Shown: positions 1 through 13,300 of the stretch, in pieces
Position numbering within the stretch: the stretch's first letter is position 1
How the letters are laid out: every line of letters begins with the position of its first letter
Assembly: GCA_033980235.1 (NCBI GenBank)
Contig: CM067069.1
Span: 20,580,650-20,644,649, forward strand
Reading direction: 5' to 3'
Length of the DNA stretch: 64,000 nucleotides
Source: Diadema setosum
Lineage: Eukaryota; Echinodermata; Echinoidea; Diadematoida; Diadematidae
Program-made: the position numbers and the translations under genes
The notes under the pieces: model-generated
Seen by the model: the letters and a program-made list of their open reading frames with translations, nothing else
What the model was told of the DNA's origin: nothing
The model's database searches: none

Positions 1-912
1 CCATTTTACTCCACATCAAGCTATGGAAATTTGTCCCATTGTCTCTACCACACAGCTGACCATTGACCATTCTCACCTGGAATTTGTGACTGGCCATTGG
101 TCAGTTGCATGGGGGGCTGGCCTGGCTTTCCCATGGCATGGCCAAAACCCATTTCTGGTCCCATCGTCTGCTGGACCATCTGACCAGGCCCAGTGGGTGT
201 ATGAAGAGACTGCTCCTGCACTGATGGTCTCTTCTATAAGGTGTAAAGAATAATAAAAAGGAGAATATAAAAATATAAAAGGAGAATAAAAAGGGAGAAT
301 GCAAAGAAAGATATGAAAGAGATAATATGAAGAAGACAATGATGAAGAAGAAGGAAAAGAAAAATAGCAAATGGCTTCAGTAATCCTCGCAGTTGAAGTA
401 AATCTGCTAATGTGACATAATGCTTACATTTGATAGGAATCAAGGTTCTCCTATGAAACTTGCAAAATTCATTCAAACTTTACCATGACATCGCTTTATG
501 CATCAATTATAGCTACATAATAAAATAACAACTTTTACTCTTATAAAGTTCTTTAAAAAAATACTTAATACAATCAAATTATCATGTTTGCCTTTGGCAT
601 CAAGTGAAATTCGAAAGCAGTTCAAATTTTTGGTCATCCAGTCTCATAGCAAAATTCAGAAAAGATGACTTCATTTTGGACAAAAGCTCAGACACAGAAT
701 TTCAAGATATGATTCATTTCACATATCAGTCTATTAAAAAAAATGACATGAATCTGACAAATGACATTTAAAGATTTGGTAAACCCTGTGATTGCTATGA
801 ATGCATTGTTGTTGTTGTTTTTTTTTATGTGTGAGCAGGAATGGATGAAGCTTTTATACACAATGGAACCAAATAATGAGAACAAGAAATAGAGTCTGCT
901 TGCTTTTGGCTT
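1..912. other. Unassigned intergenic DNA
   Basis: A CCATTGGYCA-like motif (GACCATT, GGCCATTGGTCA) recurs loosely over 50-200. 240-370 is a purine-rich AGAA tract. The remainder is ordinary AT-rich DNA. No gene is supported. Confidence 0.5.
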
Positions 913-1246
913 AAGGCTCCATCACACTAGAGCAGATGGCAGACAAATGGCCAATGAATGTTAAGATCTGAAGATATGTTCGCATCCTTTGCTAATACTA
1001 GAATAGTTTGTTAAATGTCTGACGTTCTTTGTATTAATTAGCCATTTGTAGGAATTCGCAGAGATATGCTGGAAATTATTGACATGTTCAAAATCAGCTC
1101 CAGTGTATCTCTGTAATCCCTACCAATAGGTAATGAATACATAGAAGTTCAAACATGTTATGAACTATTTAGCAATGGATGTGAATCTTCAAGTTTTTAA
1201 TTTGTTGGGCATTCGTTGGGCATTTGCTCTGGCGTGATAGAGCCTC
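913..1246. mobile_element. Short decayed copy of the CGTCACACTA-TIR element
   Basis: Starts AAGGCTCCATCACACTAGAG and ends with the imperfect inverse CTCTGGCGTGATAGAGCCTC. The same termini bound the 1.4-kb element at 57190-58621, and both share internal text (GCAGATATGCT / GCAGAGATCCGC-like). No coding capacity. Confidence 0.65.
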
Positions 1247-2932
1247 TATCGCCAAGCTTTACTGTCTACCTCTCTGGTTTGTGCAGGCAATGCAGGCGGT
1301 CGCCCTCCTTTCCTTTGTTTCTTGGGAGTTCCTGTTTCAGGGAGAAAAGTTGGGTTTTTCACTGATCATCTCTCGTTTTCAAACCATATCCATGTGCTCT
1401 GTGATGACCTCAGTTATCCGTGTGCCTTCAAGAATTTTTGTACATGTTTTTTTAAGCTGAAGTACTGCATGGTGCAATCTAAACTGTTGCAATCTTAATG
1501 GTTACCATCTTGAAGTAACCCAGACATATACTTCTGTGCAGAATCTGTTATAGTCTTAAAGCTCATCCATTTCTTGATCTGATCTATTGGATAAAGCAGT
1601 TTAGTGCTTTGCATTCCATTGCTGCTTTCTTCTTACTGAATTTTCACTAAATTGTCAGTTTCCATGGTTATTTTTATACAGGCTAACCATTAATATACTA
1701 AGGAACAAGGATGGCAAGTTTTTATTTAACTTAATGAACAAGGCAATCGCCGAATTGTGTCTCGCCCATTCGCGTACAAGGAATTAATATTTTTTTTAAC
1801 TCCCACAAGTTAATTGACCTGCTTATGACCTTTGACCTTGTGGTGACCTTTAACACCCTAAGGGACATTCACCATCCAAGTTTGGTCACAAACAGACAAA
1901 GGGATCAAAAGTAAATGAGCCATAATCGAAACGCGCCATAAAAACTTAACATTGGGCCCTAAAAATTTGTTGACCGCTATCTGTGACCTTTGACCTTGTG
2001 ATGACCTTTAAATCCCATAGGGACATTCACCGTCCAAGTTTGATCACAAACGGACATAGGGATCAAAAGTTATGAGCCACAATCAAAACGCGCCCTAAAA
2101 ACATAACATTGGGCCCTTAAAGTTTGTTGACCCCTGTCTGTGACCTTTGACCTTGTGACGACCTTCATCTCCCCAAGGGACATCTTTCATCCAAGTTTGG
2201 CCACAAACGGACAAAGGGATCAAAAGTTATGAGCCATAAACGAAATGCGGCCTAAAAACTTAACATTGAGCCCTAAAAGTTCGTTGACCCCTGTCTGTAA
2301 CCTTTGAACTTGTGGTTACCTTCAACTTCCCAAGAGATATCTACCATCACCCAAGTTTGATTGCCATTGTAGCAACATGTGCTGAATTACGTGTGATAAG
2401 AGTCTTGCAAGTAAACTTTAACGCATGACCTCAAATGACCTTTGACCTTATCATGTGACCTCTTACGGCATCATAACATGAAGGTACCCCCAGTGCATCT
2501 ATCACCCAAGTTTGATTGCCATTGTAGCAACATGTGTTGAGTTACATGTGATAAGAGAGTCTTGCAAGTAAACTTTAACGTTTGACCTCAAATGACCTTT
2601 GACCTTATCCTGTGACCTCCAACAGCACCATAACATGAAGGTACCCCCAGTGCATCTATGACCCAAGTTAAGTTGTAATCCAAGCAACTTATGTGAAGTT
2701 ATTTGTCAAAAGAGAGTCTTGCAGGTAAACTTTAACATAGAAAAGATAGTCTTGCACATACTCTTTAATATATGACCTCAAATGACCTTTGACATCATCA
2801 CATGACCTCTGACAACACCATAACATGAAGATACCCCTAGTGCTTCTATCACCCAAGTGTGGCTGCCATTGCTGTAACAGATGCCAAGTTATGCATCATA
2901 AGAGAGTCTTGCAGGTAAACTTTAACATTTGT

Positions 2933-3008
2933 GACGGACGACCGACGGACGACGGACGGACGACGGACGGACGACGGACGGACGACGGACGGACGACGGA
3001 CGGACGCC
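2933..3008. repeat. 11-bp tandem array (ACGGACGGACG)n
   Basis: About six copies of an 11-bp unit sit just inside the right end of the TGACC-rich element. The separate CCTCCGCC-bounded family (12830-12860 and 58649-58682) has a GGAC/GTCC array in the same relative place, which suggests a shared design. Confidence 0.85.
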
Positions 3009-3022
3009 ATTTGGATCCCTTA

Positions 3023-3051
3023 GTCTCGCCTTCACCTCCGGTGGGCGAGAC
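3023..3051. repeat. Terminal hairpin of the TGACC-rich element
   Basis: GTCTCGCC, a short loop rich in CACCTCCGG, then GGGCGAGAC: a small perfect-stem hairpin at the 3' end of the element. Confidence 0.7.
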
Positions 3052-3059
3052 AAAAAGCA

Positions 3060-4760
3060 GGTTTCTGAAAGCTACCACATAAATATTACCATGTGGGATT
3101 CAAACTCTTGCTTTGAACTATTGAAAGCTCACTACAAATGATTGTCAATAAGCTATTTTCATATCAAACGGTAATGTTGAAAATGTGTTTTTGATGATTT
3201 TGCACCAACTTTATTGTAAGTATGTGCTACAAAACTTGGGTTGTGTAATTTGGACAGACGTCAGACATGTGGCAACGACAACATTGAGTGAACCAGGCAA
3301 GGTCATGCATTGAGAGCTTGTGTAAGGGTGTTTGGTGTGTGTGTGTGTGTAAGTGTATGTGTCAGGATTATAGGTGTGACTGCATACTACTGCTGCCAAC
3401 CTTGCACCCTTGTACAGTGCACACCCAATGCTGCCTCTCAGACTCTTGTCTGTAGTGAGTGTGCATGTGATGTGTGCCAAATGATTGTATGTGTGTGTAA
3501 AGATGGACAACCGGCGAAGAGTTCCTGTAAGGTGCACAATCTTGCACTACCTGAGTTTGATGTGTATGGTTGATGCAGCTTAAGTTTGTTCTATGTGTAA
3601 TTGGGCTATTAAATGTACACTACATGGTAGTATCCCACCTTCTCCTCCAAATTACAGAAAATCAAATTAATCAATAAATGTCTGTGATTGTGTCATAACA
3701 TTGTTATGTTATCTTGAGTTTGTATTTCGTTTGTATTTCTAAACAAGTACTGTTAATATGCTTTCTATCATTAGCGTCATCCGTGCATACATCAATGATC
3801 AAATGCTCAACTGGTGCATAGATTAATTCAGCATAGATGTTATATTTGTATATTGGTGTTGCTGTTTCTTTTCTTTTTGAGTGATCCACATCTTTCAAGC
3901 TTTGCTTTTGGTGAACACTCTTTTTCATAGCCATATTTACTTTTCTTTTTCTTTTCTTATTTTTTTTTTTACAATGTCAAAGTGTGCATTGTTCACTTTT
4001 TTTTGTTGCTACAATATAATTTGTACATTAGTATATATTTTGTTTTATATTCAATGATTTGTTCTTTCAAATTGTTGAACAGTTAAATAATAAATCTATC
4101 ACCTAGTATAACACACTTCCTTTTATTGATAGCAATTAAAAAATAATTGAATGGAACAATAGACAAATGAACATGAAACCTAATCTGAATAAATAAAATA
4201 TAAGAAAATCATGGATAAGAGTATTTGTAGTCTTGCTGAAAGATTTTTCTTCATGTCCCACTTCAGGTTCATCTAGGCCTTATTCGTTCCTTTTATTTCA
4301 TGAAAATGCCAGATATCAAATTTTGGTGATTTTGTTAAAAGACACTAGAAGAATGCAACACAAAAGATGTATTTGTAGAATTCTGTAAAGCCCATGAAAC
4401 ACAATGTCAACATTCTGATAATAAAACTGCCAGAAAGCTCTTTTTTTTTGCGGGGGGGGGGGGGGGTCTAATTTAGTTTACACATTTTCTCATTTGACAT
4501 AGACTGAGGTACTCTCTCCTTACAAATACTGGGGTATCTTTACCGAGTACCACTCTGGTTCTATATGCATCCACTATACTTGTGTGTGCGTTCCTATAAA
4601 AGGTTTAGATTGGGGCGATATTGTAGTGTTTCACTCCAGGCAACCGGGATACAATTCACACTGGGCATTTGTCTTGTTTGTTCACAGCATTTAAAACAAA
4701 TGAAAAAGGCACCTTCTTAAGGCCCCAGGGGTACTTAGGGTTATATAATGACTTGCCCAT
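3060..4760. other. Unassigned AT-rich DNA
   Basis: A (GT)n-rich patch lies at about 3330-3365, poly-T at 3960-3972 and poly-G at about 4449-4466. The short ORF over 3310-3573 is Cys/Val-rich only because the DNA is GT/TGTG-rich; no gene is supported. Confidence 0.5.
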
Positions 4761-4766
4761 TCTGCA

Positions 4767-4999
4767 TACTGTATACGCCGAATATTTTGCTAGGTTTTTA
4801 TTTTCGTGAATTTTGTGAGTCAGCTGCTATTCGCGAAATTAAAAACACACGCAAATATTGACTCTAATGCCGATATGAATGTGATGTACGCGTCTGTTCA
4901 GTACAGGACTCCACGATCGCGAATTTAACCACTCGCGAAATTGTCGGGAGTCCCTATTCGCAAAAATTTAGACTCGCGAAATATATGGCATATACAGTA
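4767..4999. mobile_element. CGCGAA-rich MITE, copy 1
   Basis: Flanked by TACTGTATACGCC and GGCATATACAGTA. The two halves are inverted relatives: ATTTTCGTGAATTTTGTGAG against ACTCGCGAAATATATGGC. It shares long internal text with 22926-23171 (CACTCGCGAAATTGTCGGGA against CCCGACAATTTCGCAAGTGG, opposite orientation). No ORF. Confidence 0.8.
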
Positions 5000-5515
5000 T
5001 TCAATGTCTGCATGTAGGGGAATAGGATATCACAGAAATCAAATGGGGAAATTGTAAAATACACCTTTGTATTCATATGTATTCACCTATACACTACATG
5101 AAGCCTATTTTTTTTTTCTTACTAAACTGAATTCAAACACTAGTTTTGATTATTTTTAAAGTCAATTTGTCAATCGATCGGAATAAAAACTTTTCCCCGC
5201 AAGAAACAAATACAACGGAATATGTCCGGTTACCTTGAGCAAAGTTTCATATCGCCAGTTGATTGAATGAGTATTGTCATATCCACAGTGAACTTTGCAT
5301 AAGTCGATGTCTTCGCGACTGGAAAGGTAATTTCGATTTTAGTGATATTTGACTCTTGTGAGAATCAATTTCATTTTTTATTCTCAAATATGTTCCAACA
5401 TTGCTGCAGTTTCTCCATTCTCATTTCTCTGACAGCACGCACACATCAAACAGCTTCCATCACTGGGACCCATATATCACATTTTACGTGTCACAAGCTA
5501 TCAAAATGTCTCGTA

Positions 5516-5699
5516 CAGTGGACTCCTGTTCTAACGAAGTCCTCGGGACTGGCAGTTTTCTTTCATCATATCGAAATTTCGTTATAACAGAACAAATAAA
5601 CAAGAAAAAGGTACAGAGTATGATGTTGCGGCCCTAATTTTTACTTTGTTGTAACCGGAATTTCGTTATAACCGTGTTCGTTATAACAGGAGTGCACTG
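5516..5699. mobile_element. Pogo-like MITE with TA target duplication
   Basis: 184 bp. Starts CAGTGGACTCCTGTTCTAAC and ends GTTATAACAGGAGTGCACTG, about 23-bp inverted termini with two mismatches, flanked by TA on both sides (5514-5515 and 5700-5701). The CAGTG...GTTATAACGA terminus matches the block at 43701-48466 and is the pogo/Tigger type. Interior: two GTTATAAC half-sites, no ORF. Confidence 0.85.
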
Positions 5700-5777
5700 T
5701 ACTGCCTTCTCATCACAATTTCATCGCTATCAGCATTCCATAATTTGAGACATCAATAACCATGTTATCTAATTGCA

Positions 5778-5830
5778 CACACACACACACACCCGTACCA
5801 AAAAACAAACACACACACACAAAAAAAAAA
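5778..5830. repeat. (CA)n microsatellite
   Basis: Interrupted ACACAC tract followed by an A-run. It lies beyond the candidate 3' end of the BET gene; ACACA pentamers continue loosely to 5990. Confidence 0.85.
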
Positions 5831-6689
5831 CCTCAACAAATTACAAGACAGCTCTTTACTGTACAATGCCATTCAAATACACATACAGATAATTTCAAAC
5901 CACTCCGGCACACCTATTCAGACATACAGTCATTAAAAGACACACACAGGGGTTACACAAACTGCTTCAGACACACCCACACACTAAATAATTTACAATG
6001 TTAGCTTTAGAGCAGGTAACTGTCTGCTACTGAACTCCTGCTTTCCAAGGTTTCAGTTTTCCTATGGATCATTATTAATGTTGAACATCCGACTCCAGCA
6101 TATATTTAAGTTGATCTTGGTGTAACAAAACGATGTCTGAGCCGATGACCTCATCTTGCAAAGTTCAGAATCGTAGCACACAATAAGAAAAGGAGCTCAA
6201 GTTTTCAGGGTTTTTATCTCATGCCGAGGAAAATGAAAAGCATAAAACAGTAGCCAAACATAATGTTCTACAAAAATAATGTAATTCAGCCTACAAAAAT
6301 CCCTCACAAAACGGGTGTTCATGGACCTTTTCATGTAACATGTCCAACTTCTCCTTCCCCCTTATTTCAGAGTCCAGACTGCTTTGCTTTTTCTAAAAAG
6401 TCATGACCTCACTTTCAAACAAACACAGTTAATTAATGAGTCATTTGATGAGAACAAAATTTCAATGGACATCAGGCAACAGTTCACACATTGCAGATCT
6501 CCATTTTACACGAAATATGTACACTTGGTGTATTCAACATCTAGAATGTATCTGGTTGCACATATGTCAATTCATGAAACACTCGCACTTAACTACAATA
6601 CCACACTTGGCAAAAGATCAAATATTTGTAACCAACACAGTTCAGCCAACATTGGATTTTAAGTGCAGTACTTGTTTAGATATAAGGAG

Positions 6690-9600
6690 CACACAAACAC
6701 AGAAATACTGAAAACAAACTGCTCTGAATTATGTTCAATGGAAAGTATTTGATTTTATTTGGCCATATCTCTCTGACAAATTGCCAAGAAATCTGGGTTT
6801 TTGTCACCACTTTTATTATTTACAAGCATGGATTACGGTCAAATGCTAATCAGAGCCATAAACACAAGACAAGTCTACACTATACACAGCCATTTACACT
6901 AAAATTACCCATGCTATTTTCAGAAACATTCATGTCCTAATTTTGTGGTACAAAACAAAATTGGAAAAAAAAATTGCAGTATTGTCTAGGTGTTCAAACA
7001 GGAATATATTCAGAAACGGCACAACTTTACTGCTTCATACACAAACTACAAATCATAATTTTGACAATGGTAGCACCACCAACAACCAAAATTAATAAGA
7101 CCTTCTTTTTTTTTTTTGGAAATTTTTCTTTTGTACGAAAGCATTATTTATCAGAGGCTAGTAAAAAGGCATTGAAGATTATTTACAAGTGGGAGTCTCA
7201 ATACCATTCAAAAAATAGTCATTGGTTTTGTATACAGGTTTGGAAAGGGCGAGAGACAATGACATAATATTGAGCATACTGATGAACATTTTGAGAGAGA
7301 GGCTGAAATTTTGTTTATGTGGGGTGTAGGAACATGCATGTGTGCTGCCTTAGCTGTGGTTAACTATCTCAATAATGAAAACAAAAGAATATTTACACCA
7401 GAGACTATTTTTCGAGGTGCATACACCAGAAATACATGTTGACTCTTGAGCTTACGGAGAAAACCGATCTGTTTTTCTCGTTTTCTCTTTTTGTTGCTAC
7501 AAAACGAGTAGAAAATGACAAAGAGCATTTGAGGGAAAGGCAAAAAAGAGGGAACAGAGCAAAGATATTGAGTAGAAAAGTTTGGCAGCTTTGCCTGCTC
7601 CAGCCATCAGCATACCATTCATTTCTAAATGGCTGCGCTCAGTGAGTGGATGTGTGTCTTAGTGAAGCACCATCATGAACCTAACCCTACAACCTGGTTT
7701 TCACAGAATGCAGAATCGATTGACTGACTGCCATACAGACATACAACGTAAACTGTAGCGAGTTTAAAAATAATTTTGCAATCCCCAGTTCAGCTGACAG
7801 GCAGTACAGAATCCCCTATGGAGGGGGGGTGAAAATCCTTCCAATTTGACTCTACTTTGAATGTACTTTAGTGTACTGCAATCAAAATCCAATGTTGGCT
7901 TGAACTCTTGGCTAACAAATATTCAAAGAACTTCAATGAGTTAAGTAACAGAAACTCCTTTCAAACAGGAGAGAAGAAAGACTGAGTGTGAGCCGTCAGA
8001 CTGCAGGGCCTATCGTCTGGTCGTGAAACCATGCTGCACAAGCTCACCCCGCCAGAAAGGGGGTGTGGCCGCTGCTCTCCACGGCCCGGCGCAGCCACGA
8101 CGTACACTTGCATTGCACAAGTCACACAAACGACACGCACAGGACGCACACTCTACAATCATTCACAGGCAGTCACATGACACTACACTTGAGAATGGAG
8201 GAAGTGCAGCTGATGGTTTGTTGGTATTTTTTTCCCCCCAAGGTCTTCTCCCACAAGTTACCAAGTTTCCATATTTTGTGGTGAACAAACCAAAATTTTA
8301 CATTGGTGATTATTGGAGTCAGAATGTCTTCCCTTTGAAGGAGCTGGTTCTCAACTGAGATTCAGAGTAGACGTGATTGCTGAATACATTTAGCGATTGT
8401 CCCCATACCCCCTTCCTCTTCACTAAAACACACATGACACTACACCTTCGGCTGGAGTCGGGCCTGTTGGTAAATTCCTACTAGCAGCCCTCAGGCCACC
8501 CCACACCTTCCTTTGTTCCTCTCCTGTAAGTCTAAATGTTCCTGTGCACATATTCCAAGAACTGTGCTTTGTGGGGGGTTATGATTCAGTGTGTTGAGGC
8601 TGTCACTGAAAACTTTTAGTGCTTTCGTCCAATAACTCTTTGTCAAGTCACATACATATGATCGGATTAAGCACGTTTTCCTTAGCCATGTCAAATCACT
8701 ATTTATAACAATTTTACAATTTACACTCACGATTAAGACATGTATAAAAAAATCAACATATAAATACGCAAAAATGCTTTTTGTCCTCGTTACTAGCAAA
8801 CACACAAATCACACAACGGAATATCAGACTGCTTGGAAATAAAGAATGAAGTCATTCCACACCTACTGTTTGTAATTCCTACAGATAGTGTAAGCAGTTT
8901 AACGATTTGGAAGGAGCACAGAGGATAATTTAGAATCTTCTCTTTGTACAATTCTGCTACACAGATATGGAAAATTACAGTTATGTGCATTCGTCTTGAT
9001 AAAATTTATACAAGAAACTTTAAAAATCACTGCCAATTTTTCTAATTTGGAAGGCTAATGCTGCTGATTCCTATGAATTTTGAATGTTTTCCTTGAAAAA
9101 ACACTAAACTGTAAACTTTTTTTGCAATATTCAAACATCAATTACAAAATTTGTCAACACAAAGAAATTGCCAATAACAAAAAACCAGACTGCCTGACAT
9201 ATTTTTGACAGATCATTTCAAATCAAATGCGTCATTAAATGACAAATTACAGACTTAACTCTGCAAGAAAACTTACAGAAAACTTAGCAGCAAAAATTGC
9301 TATGCACAAAACATTTGGAATGAGGCTAACAGCTTGTGTTGCTACTAACAAGGAGCCATCATGTTTGTTTCTTCACCAAACGTTGTTAACAAAACATTGC
9401 ATTGGTACAGCTTGAGAAGGGAAAAAAAGTTCTGCTTTACAGGTATATAAAATATTGACTTAAAAGGTGTGACTTTTCAGCGTCAAACCTTATAAAGTCT
9501 CATCTATACGCATAAATAGACAGCGCTCATCATTAAAAAACAAGCACAATTTTCAGAGTGCCCCTTGCTGTCACAAAAAGCACATTGAATATATTTTTCT

Positions 9601-10167
9601 CGACAGAAAGATATGTGAATTCACCATTGTATGCATAGATGCGAGGATAGCCCAGACAGCAGGATTACACCCAAGTTCCAAGACAATGACAATATTTCAG
9701 CCAGATTCAAGGAATGGTTTCTTCCAGCGTGTAAAAAGCCAGCATTATCACAATCTGAAATTGAGAACTGGCCGACACAGAGCCTGATTGGCTGACTTCC
9801 TCTTGCTACTTGCTTGTATGTTACCCACATTCAAGGTGGAAAAACGGATTAAACGGCAACATTTTTGTGATACATATTGGTCGTCTATACTTTATATCAT
9901 GGTAAACAATCGCAAGTCTGCGGTTACAGGTAACTTTTGACTACAGCTTTGAAAATTTCATCTCACAAGTTTTGGCAACAATCCTGCTGATATGTGCTTT
10001 CCTTTGTTGAAAAATGAACATTTGCATGACACTACATCAACATGGCATATGTACCCATGAAGAAAGAAGATGTAGGGGATTCAAAAAAAAAAAAAAAACA
10101 AGGATGAAAAAAACAAGAAAGTGAAGAGAGGAAGGCAAGGAGGAGAGACAGAGAGGAGGGATTGAGT
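6690..10167 (-). other. Probable 3' UTR of the BET gene
   Basis: The 3.4 kb downstream of the stop shows no foldback element, no TGACC repeat and no recognisable ORF, unlike almost every other 3-kb stretch here. Scanning by eye, the first two AATAAA hexamers on the minus strand after the stop are at 6817-6812 and 6759-6754. Downstream of the latter, at about 6710-6690, the minus strand is GT-rich (CTGTGTTTGTGTGC), as a downstream element should be. The UTR end is inference; an unseen earlier variant signal could shorten it. A purine-rich strip occupies 10082-10160. Confidence 0.45.
6754..6817 (-). terminator. Candidate poly(A) signals (two AATAAA)
   Basis: Canonical AATAAA hexamers on the minus strand at 6817-6812 and 6759-6754. 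GT-rich sequence follows the second about 45 bases downstream, and GTGGTGAC follows the first. They are the first canonical hexamers I find after the BET stop codon. Confidence 0.4.
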
Positions 10168-10313
10168 CTAGCTACCTGACTCCGATTCGCTATTGTCGGA
10201 GCTGGAGCTAGCACTCGTGCTGCTGCTGGCGTCACTCTCCGAGTCACTGCTGCTGCTGGCGCTGAGCGGGCGCTCGGTTCTGCCCCCCTCATTCATCAGT
10301 GCATCCTGTTGAG
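10168..10313 (-). CDS. BRD2/3-like: BET exon 14: serine/acidic C-terminal tail and stop
   Basis: 146 nt. The acceptor is CCCTCCACACAG and the phase-1 entry gives [11 protein letters not shown]. The tail is almost wholly Ser, Asp and Glu with a few Ala, ending ESESGS and TAG at 10170-10168. It matches the SEED (Ser/Glu/Asp-rich) region that ends short BET isoforms. Confidence 0.94.
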
Positions 10314-13300
10314 CTGTGTGGAGGGGAAAGAAACAAAACATTTTAGTGCCGTCAGATATGTTATCGATGTAGTAACCCATTCTACACTCCCATGCATATA
10401 AATCACAGAAATAATTAATACTTTCAAAAGAGAAGGCATTTGCAGAACTAACTGTTCCATTCAAAAACAAACTAAATGAGCTATACACAAATTAAATTTT
10501 CAAGAAAACCTACAAAATGACATTGACATTTACAGCCATATACATACCTGCCAACATTTCAAGATGAAATATCTTACTCATGGATTGCAAAAATCTTATT
10601 TTATATGCAAACTGAAGTTAAAAATCTTACTTTCAGTCAAATCTTCAGAAAATACACATGAAAGGTATATCTAAATATTTTTTAAAAATCTGATTTCTCT
10701 GACAGAAAATCTGATTTTGCTATTTTTAACGTAAAAAATCTTACTGAATCTGATAAAATCTTACTAGTTGGCAAGTATGCATATATTCTATTTTTCATGA
10801 CACAATGAAATTGACCCCCCTCGACGTTTCGCGCCACGATTCCGCAACGCGCAAAGATTTTGCCGTGTCGTTTCACGACTTTTTTCATTGAAGTCTCCCG
10901 CATATTTTGAGATCAAATTTGTGACATCCAGGTACACCGCTCTGAAGTTATGCAATGTTTTGCATATGCATGTCAACCCATAAACCGCTCAAATTCATGA
11001 TTTCATGTGCAAATCCAATGGAAACTGTGGTTTTTTGTTTAATTGATATAAATTAGATTATTTCAACTTTTAACCATTGAAATAAATCAATTCTAATGTA
11101 GATAAGCTTGAAAAAGTGCCTCCAACAAATTTTGGCAAAAAAACAATAGAAAACAAAAGATCGAAAAAACAATAAAATACATAAGAAATTAACAAAACAA
11201 TAAAAAACAAAAGAAAATAATTTTGATTGCACTATTTTTTTACAAGAAAATTGTTTGATGTGTCTTGAGGAACTCTGACACAAAAATTTAATAATCCTTC
11301 AGACCTTTTGAGGGAGTTACAGGTGAAAATATGATTTCATGCATTAATTTGCATAATTAATTTATTGAAAAATATGAAATCAACATTTTTCTATTGTATG
11401 ACCACGTAATCTTGTAGTTGACATCCGGCTCTATGTTCAGGCAAAATTTTGCGGCGATCGCGCGATCTGAAGGGGGGGGGGGGGGTCAATCACCCCCCCA
11501 GTAAAAACTTGGGTTTCAAATAGCCCAGTTAGAATAGGGTTAATGGAATTAAAGTTAACAAAGAAAAAAGGCAAAAAAAAATTAGAAATGTCGCTATGGC
11601 GACTGATGCCTCCGCCATAATGCATGATTCTTCCAATAGGTGTATAGTACAATGTCTTCACAATGTGTGATGACAGTTTCACATAACTGGCAAAATATTG
11701 AAATGACAGGTTTGTCAGAAATATCGTGAATGTTCACTTTCCTTGAACTGGGTATGCTATAATTGTCTAAGAGTGCAGGTACACATATTTAGGGAATTGA
11801 GAACTTTTATTTGACTTCTGACGGACCCTTTTATAAGTTTATGCATTGAGTGACTTCCAAGGTATGAAGAAAGAGTGTAATTAAAGTACAAAATAGTTTT
11901 TTTTTTTTTTTTTTTTTTTTTTGGGGGGGGGGGGGAGGGGGGCATTGAAACCTATCCTTTGACCCTTAACCTTTGACTTTCTGGCTGAAAATTTCCCGGA
12001 GAATCTCCATTAGGTAATGCATGTATATATTAAGTTTTAAAACTAATAATGCAAGCATTGCATATACTAGTATATGAGGGGAATAGTAAAATTTTGAGGA
12101 GTTGACCTTTGACCCCCCCTGACTATTGACCCACCACCCCTCAATTCCCTAGATAATCCCTGCCAGTCAGTACATGCGTATGCACCAAGTTCCATGAAGA
12201 TACATTGAACCATTTGCGAGAAAAGTGATATTGCAACATTTTCACCTAACCTTTGACCTTTTGACCTTTGACCTTATGACATAAAACTCTCTTTGGAGAA
12301 TCTTTACGCAGTAGTACATGTCTACACTAAGTTTCAAGAAAATACCTTTGGGCATTGCATAGATATGAGGGAAATAGCAACATTTTTAGCATTTGACCTT
12401 GACCTTTTGACCTTTTGACCTCTTGCCGATGTCACTAAAATCTACTCAACTAATTGTCCCATCATATATCATCCTATCACCAAGTTTGGTGAAAGCTGCT
12501 TCATCCAGTTTTGAGTTATCACGTAAACAGATAAATTTTAGGATTTGACCTTGATCTTTGACCTTTGACCTCTGTCCAATTTCAGTAAAAAACTTATCAA
12601 GTATTTGCCCCATCATACATCATCCTCCGACAAAGTTTGGTGAAATTTGCTCGATCCAGTCTTGAGTTATCGCGTAAATGGATACAATTTCATGATTTGA
12701 CCTTGACCTTTGACCTTTGGCTGATTTCACCCAAAATCTTATCAATTAATTGCCCCATCATACTTTATACTTGGACCAAGTTTGGTAAAATTCCAGTCAA
12801 TATTACTCAAGTTATCGCGTAATCGAAAGCGGACGGACGTACGTACGGACGGACGGACAACCCGAAAACATAATGCCTCCGGCACCACTTCGTGGCGGAG
12901 GCATAAAAAAAAAAGATGTTTGTTTTTTGTTAACTCTTTATATCTTGCACTTTCTCTGCTCATAACATATGGTTACCTTTCTTGGCTGCCTTCTTGTTGT
13001 ACTGGCCACCAAGTTGTCCAGTGACGTCCTTCAGGCGATCCTCAAGTTCCTTCTGCTTTTCCCTCTGGGCATCCTGTTTTGACTTGGTCTGGCCCTTCTT
13101 ATTGGCTGTGTGGGTGATGGAATTTTAAAATTAATTTTGCACTACGAAGAACAGGCACCTACAGAACAGAGATTTGTATTGCAGTAAAAGTGAACTGCAT
13201 AGCCTCTGTGAGAGCATCATTTTTAAAGCGTTCACACAAGGTGGTGTGTCATCTTCATTTGTAAGGCTTTTCTTTTTTCTGCCACCAACAGAAAAGTGAT

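Larger units (their letters stand above)
1759..3051. mobile_element. TGACC-rich tandem-repeat transposable element with GTCTCGCC termini
   Basis: Begins GTCTCGCCCA and ends TGGGCGAGAC. It holds two tandem arrays. Units of about 155-160 bp (from about 1813, 1970, 2125 and 2285) share CATCCAAGTTTGGTCACAAA and GATCAAAAGTTATGAGCC. Units of about 160-180 bp (from about 2345, 2505, 2665 and 2845) share CAAGTTTGATTGCCATTGTA. Nearly every unit contains TGACCTTTGACC. An 11-bp array and a terminal hairpin close the element. Non-coding; the mobilising machinery is unknown. Confidence 0.75.

Noticed and set aside
1759..3051. CRISPR-like array of direct repeats
   Set aside because: Units are contiguous 155-180 bp tandem repeats without unique spacers, in animal DNA.
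3310..3573. Small cysteine-rich secreted protein
   Set aside because: Cys and Val come from TGTGTG-rich DNA; no signal peptide and no codon bias supporting it.
1..10167. Extra BET exons for a BRD4-like long isoform
   Set aside because: Looked on the minus strand downstream of exon 14 for a C-terminal P-TEFb-binding motif or Pro/Gln-rich exons and saw none; a diverged one cannot be excluded.
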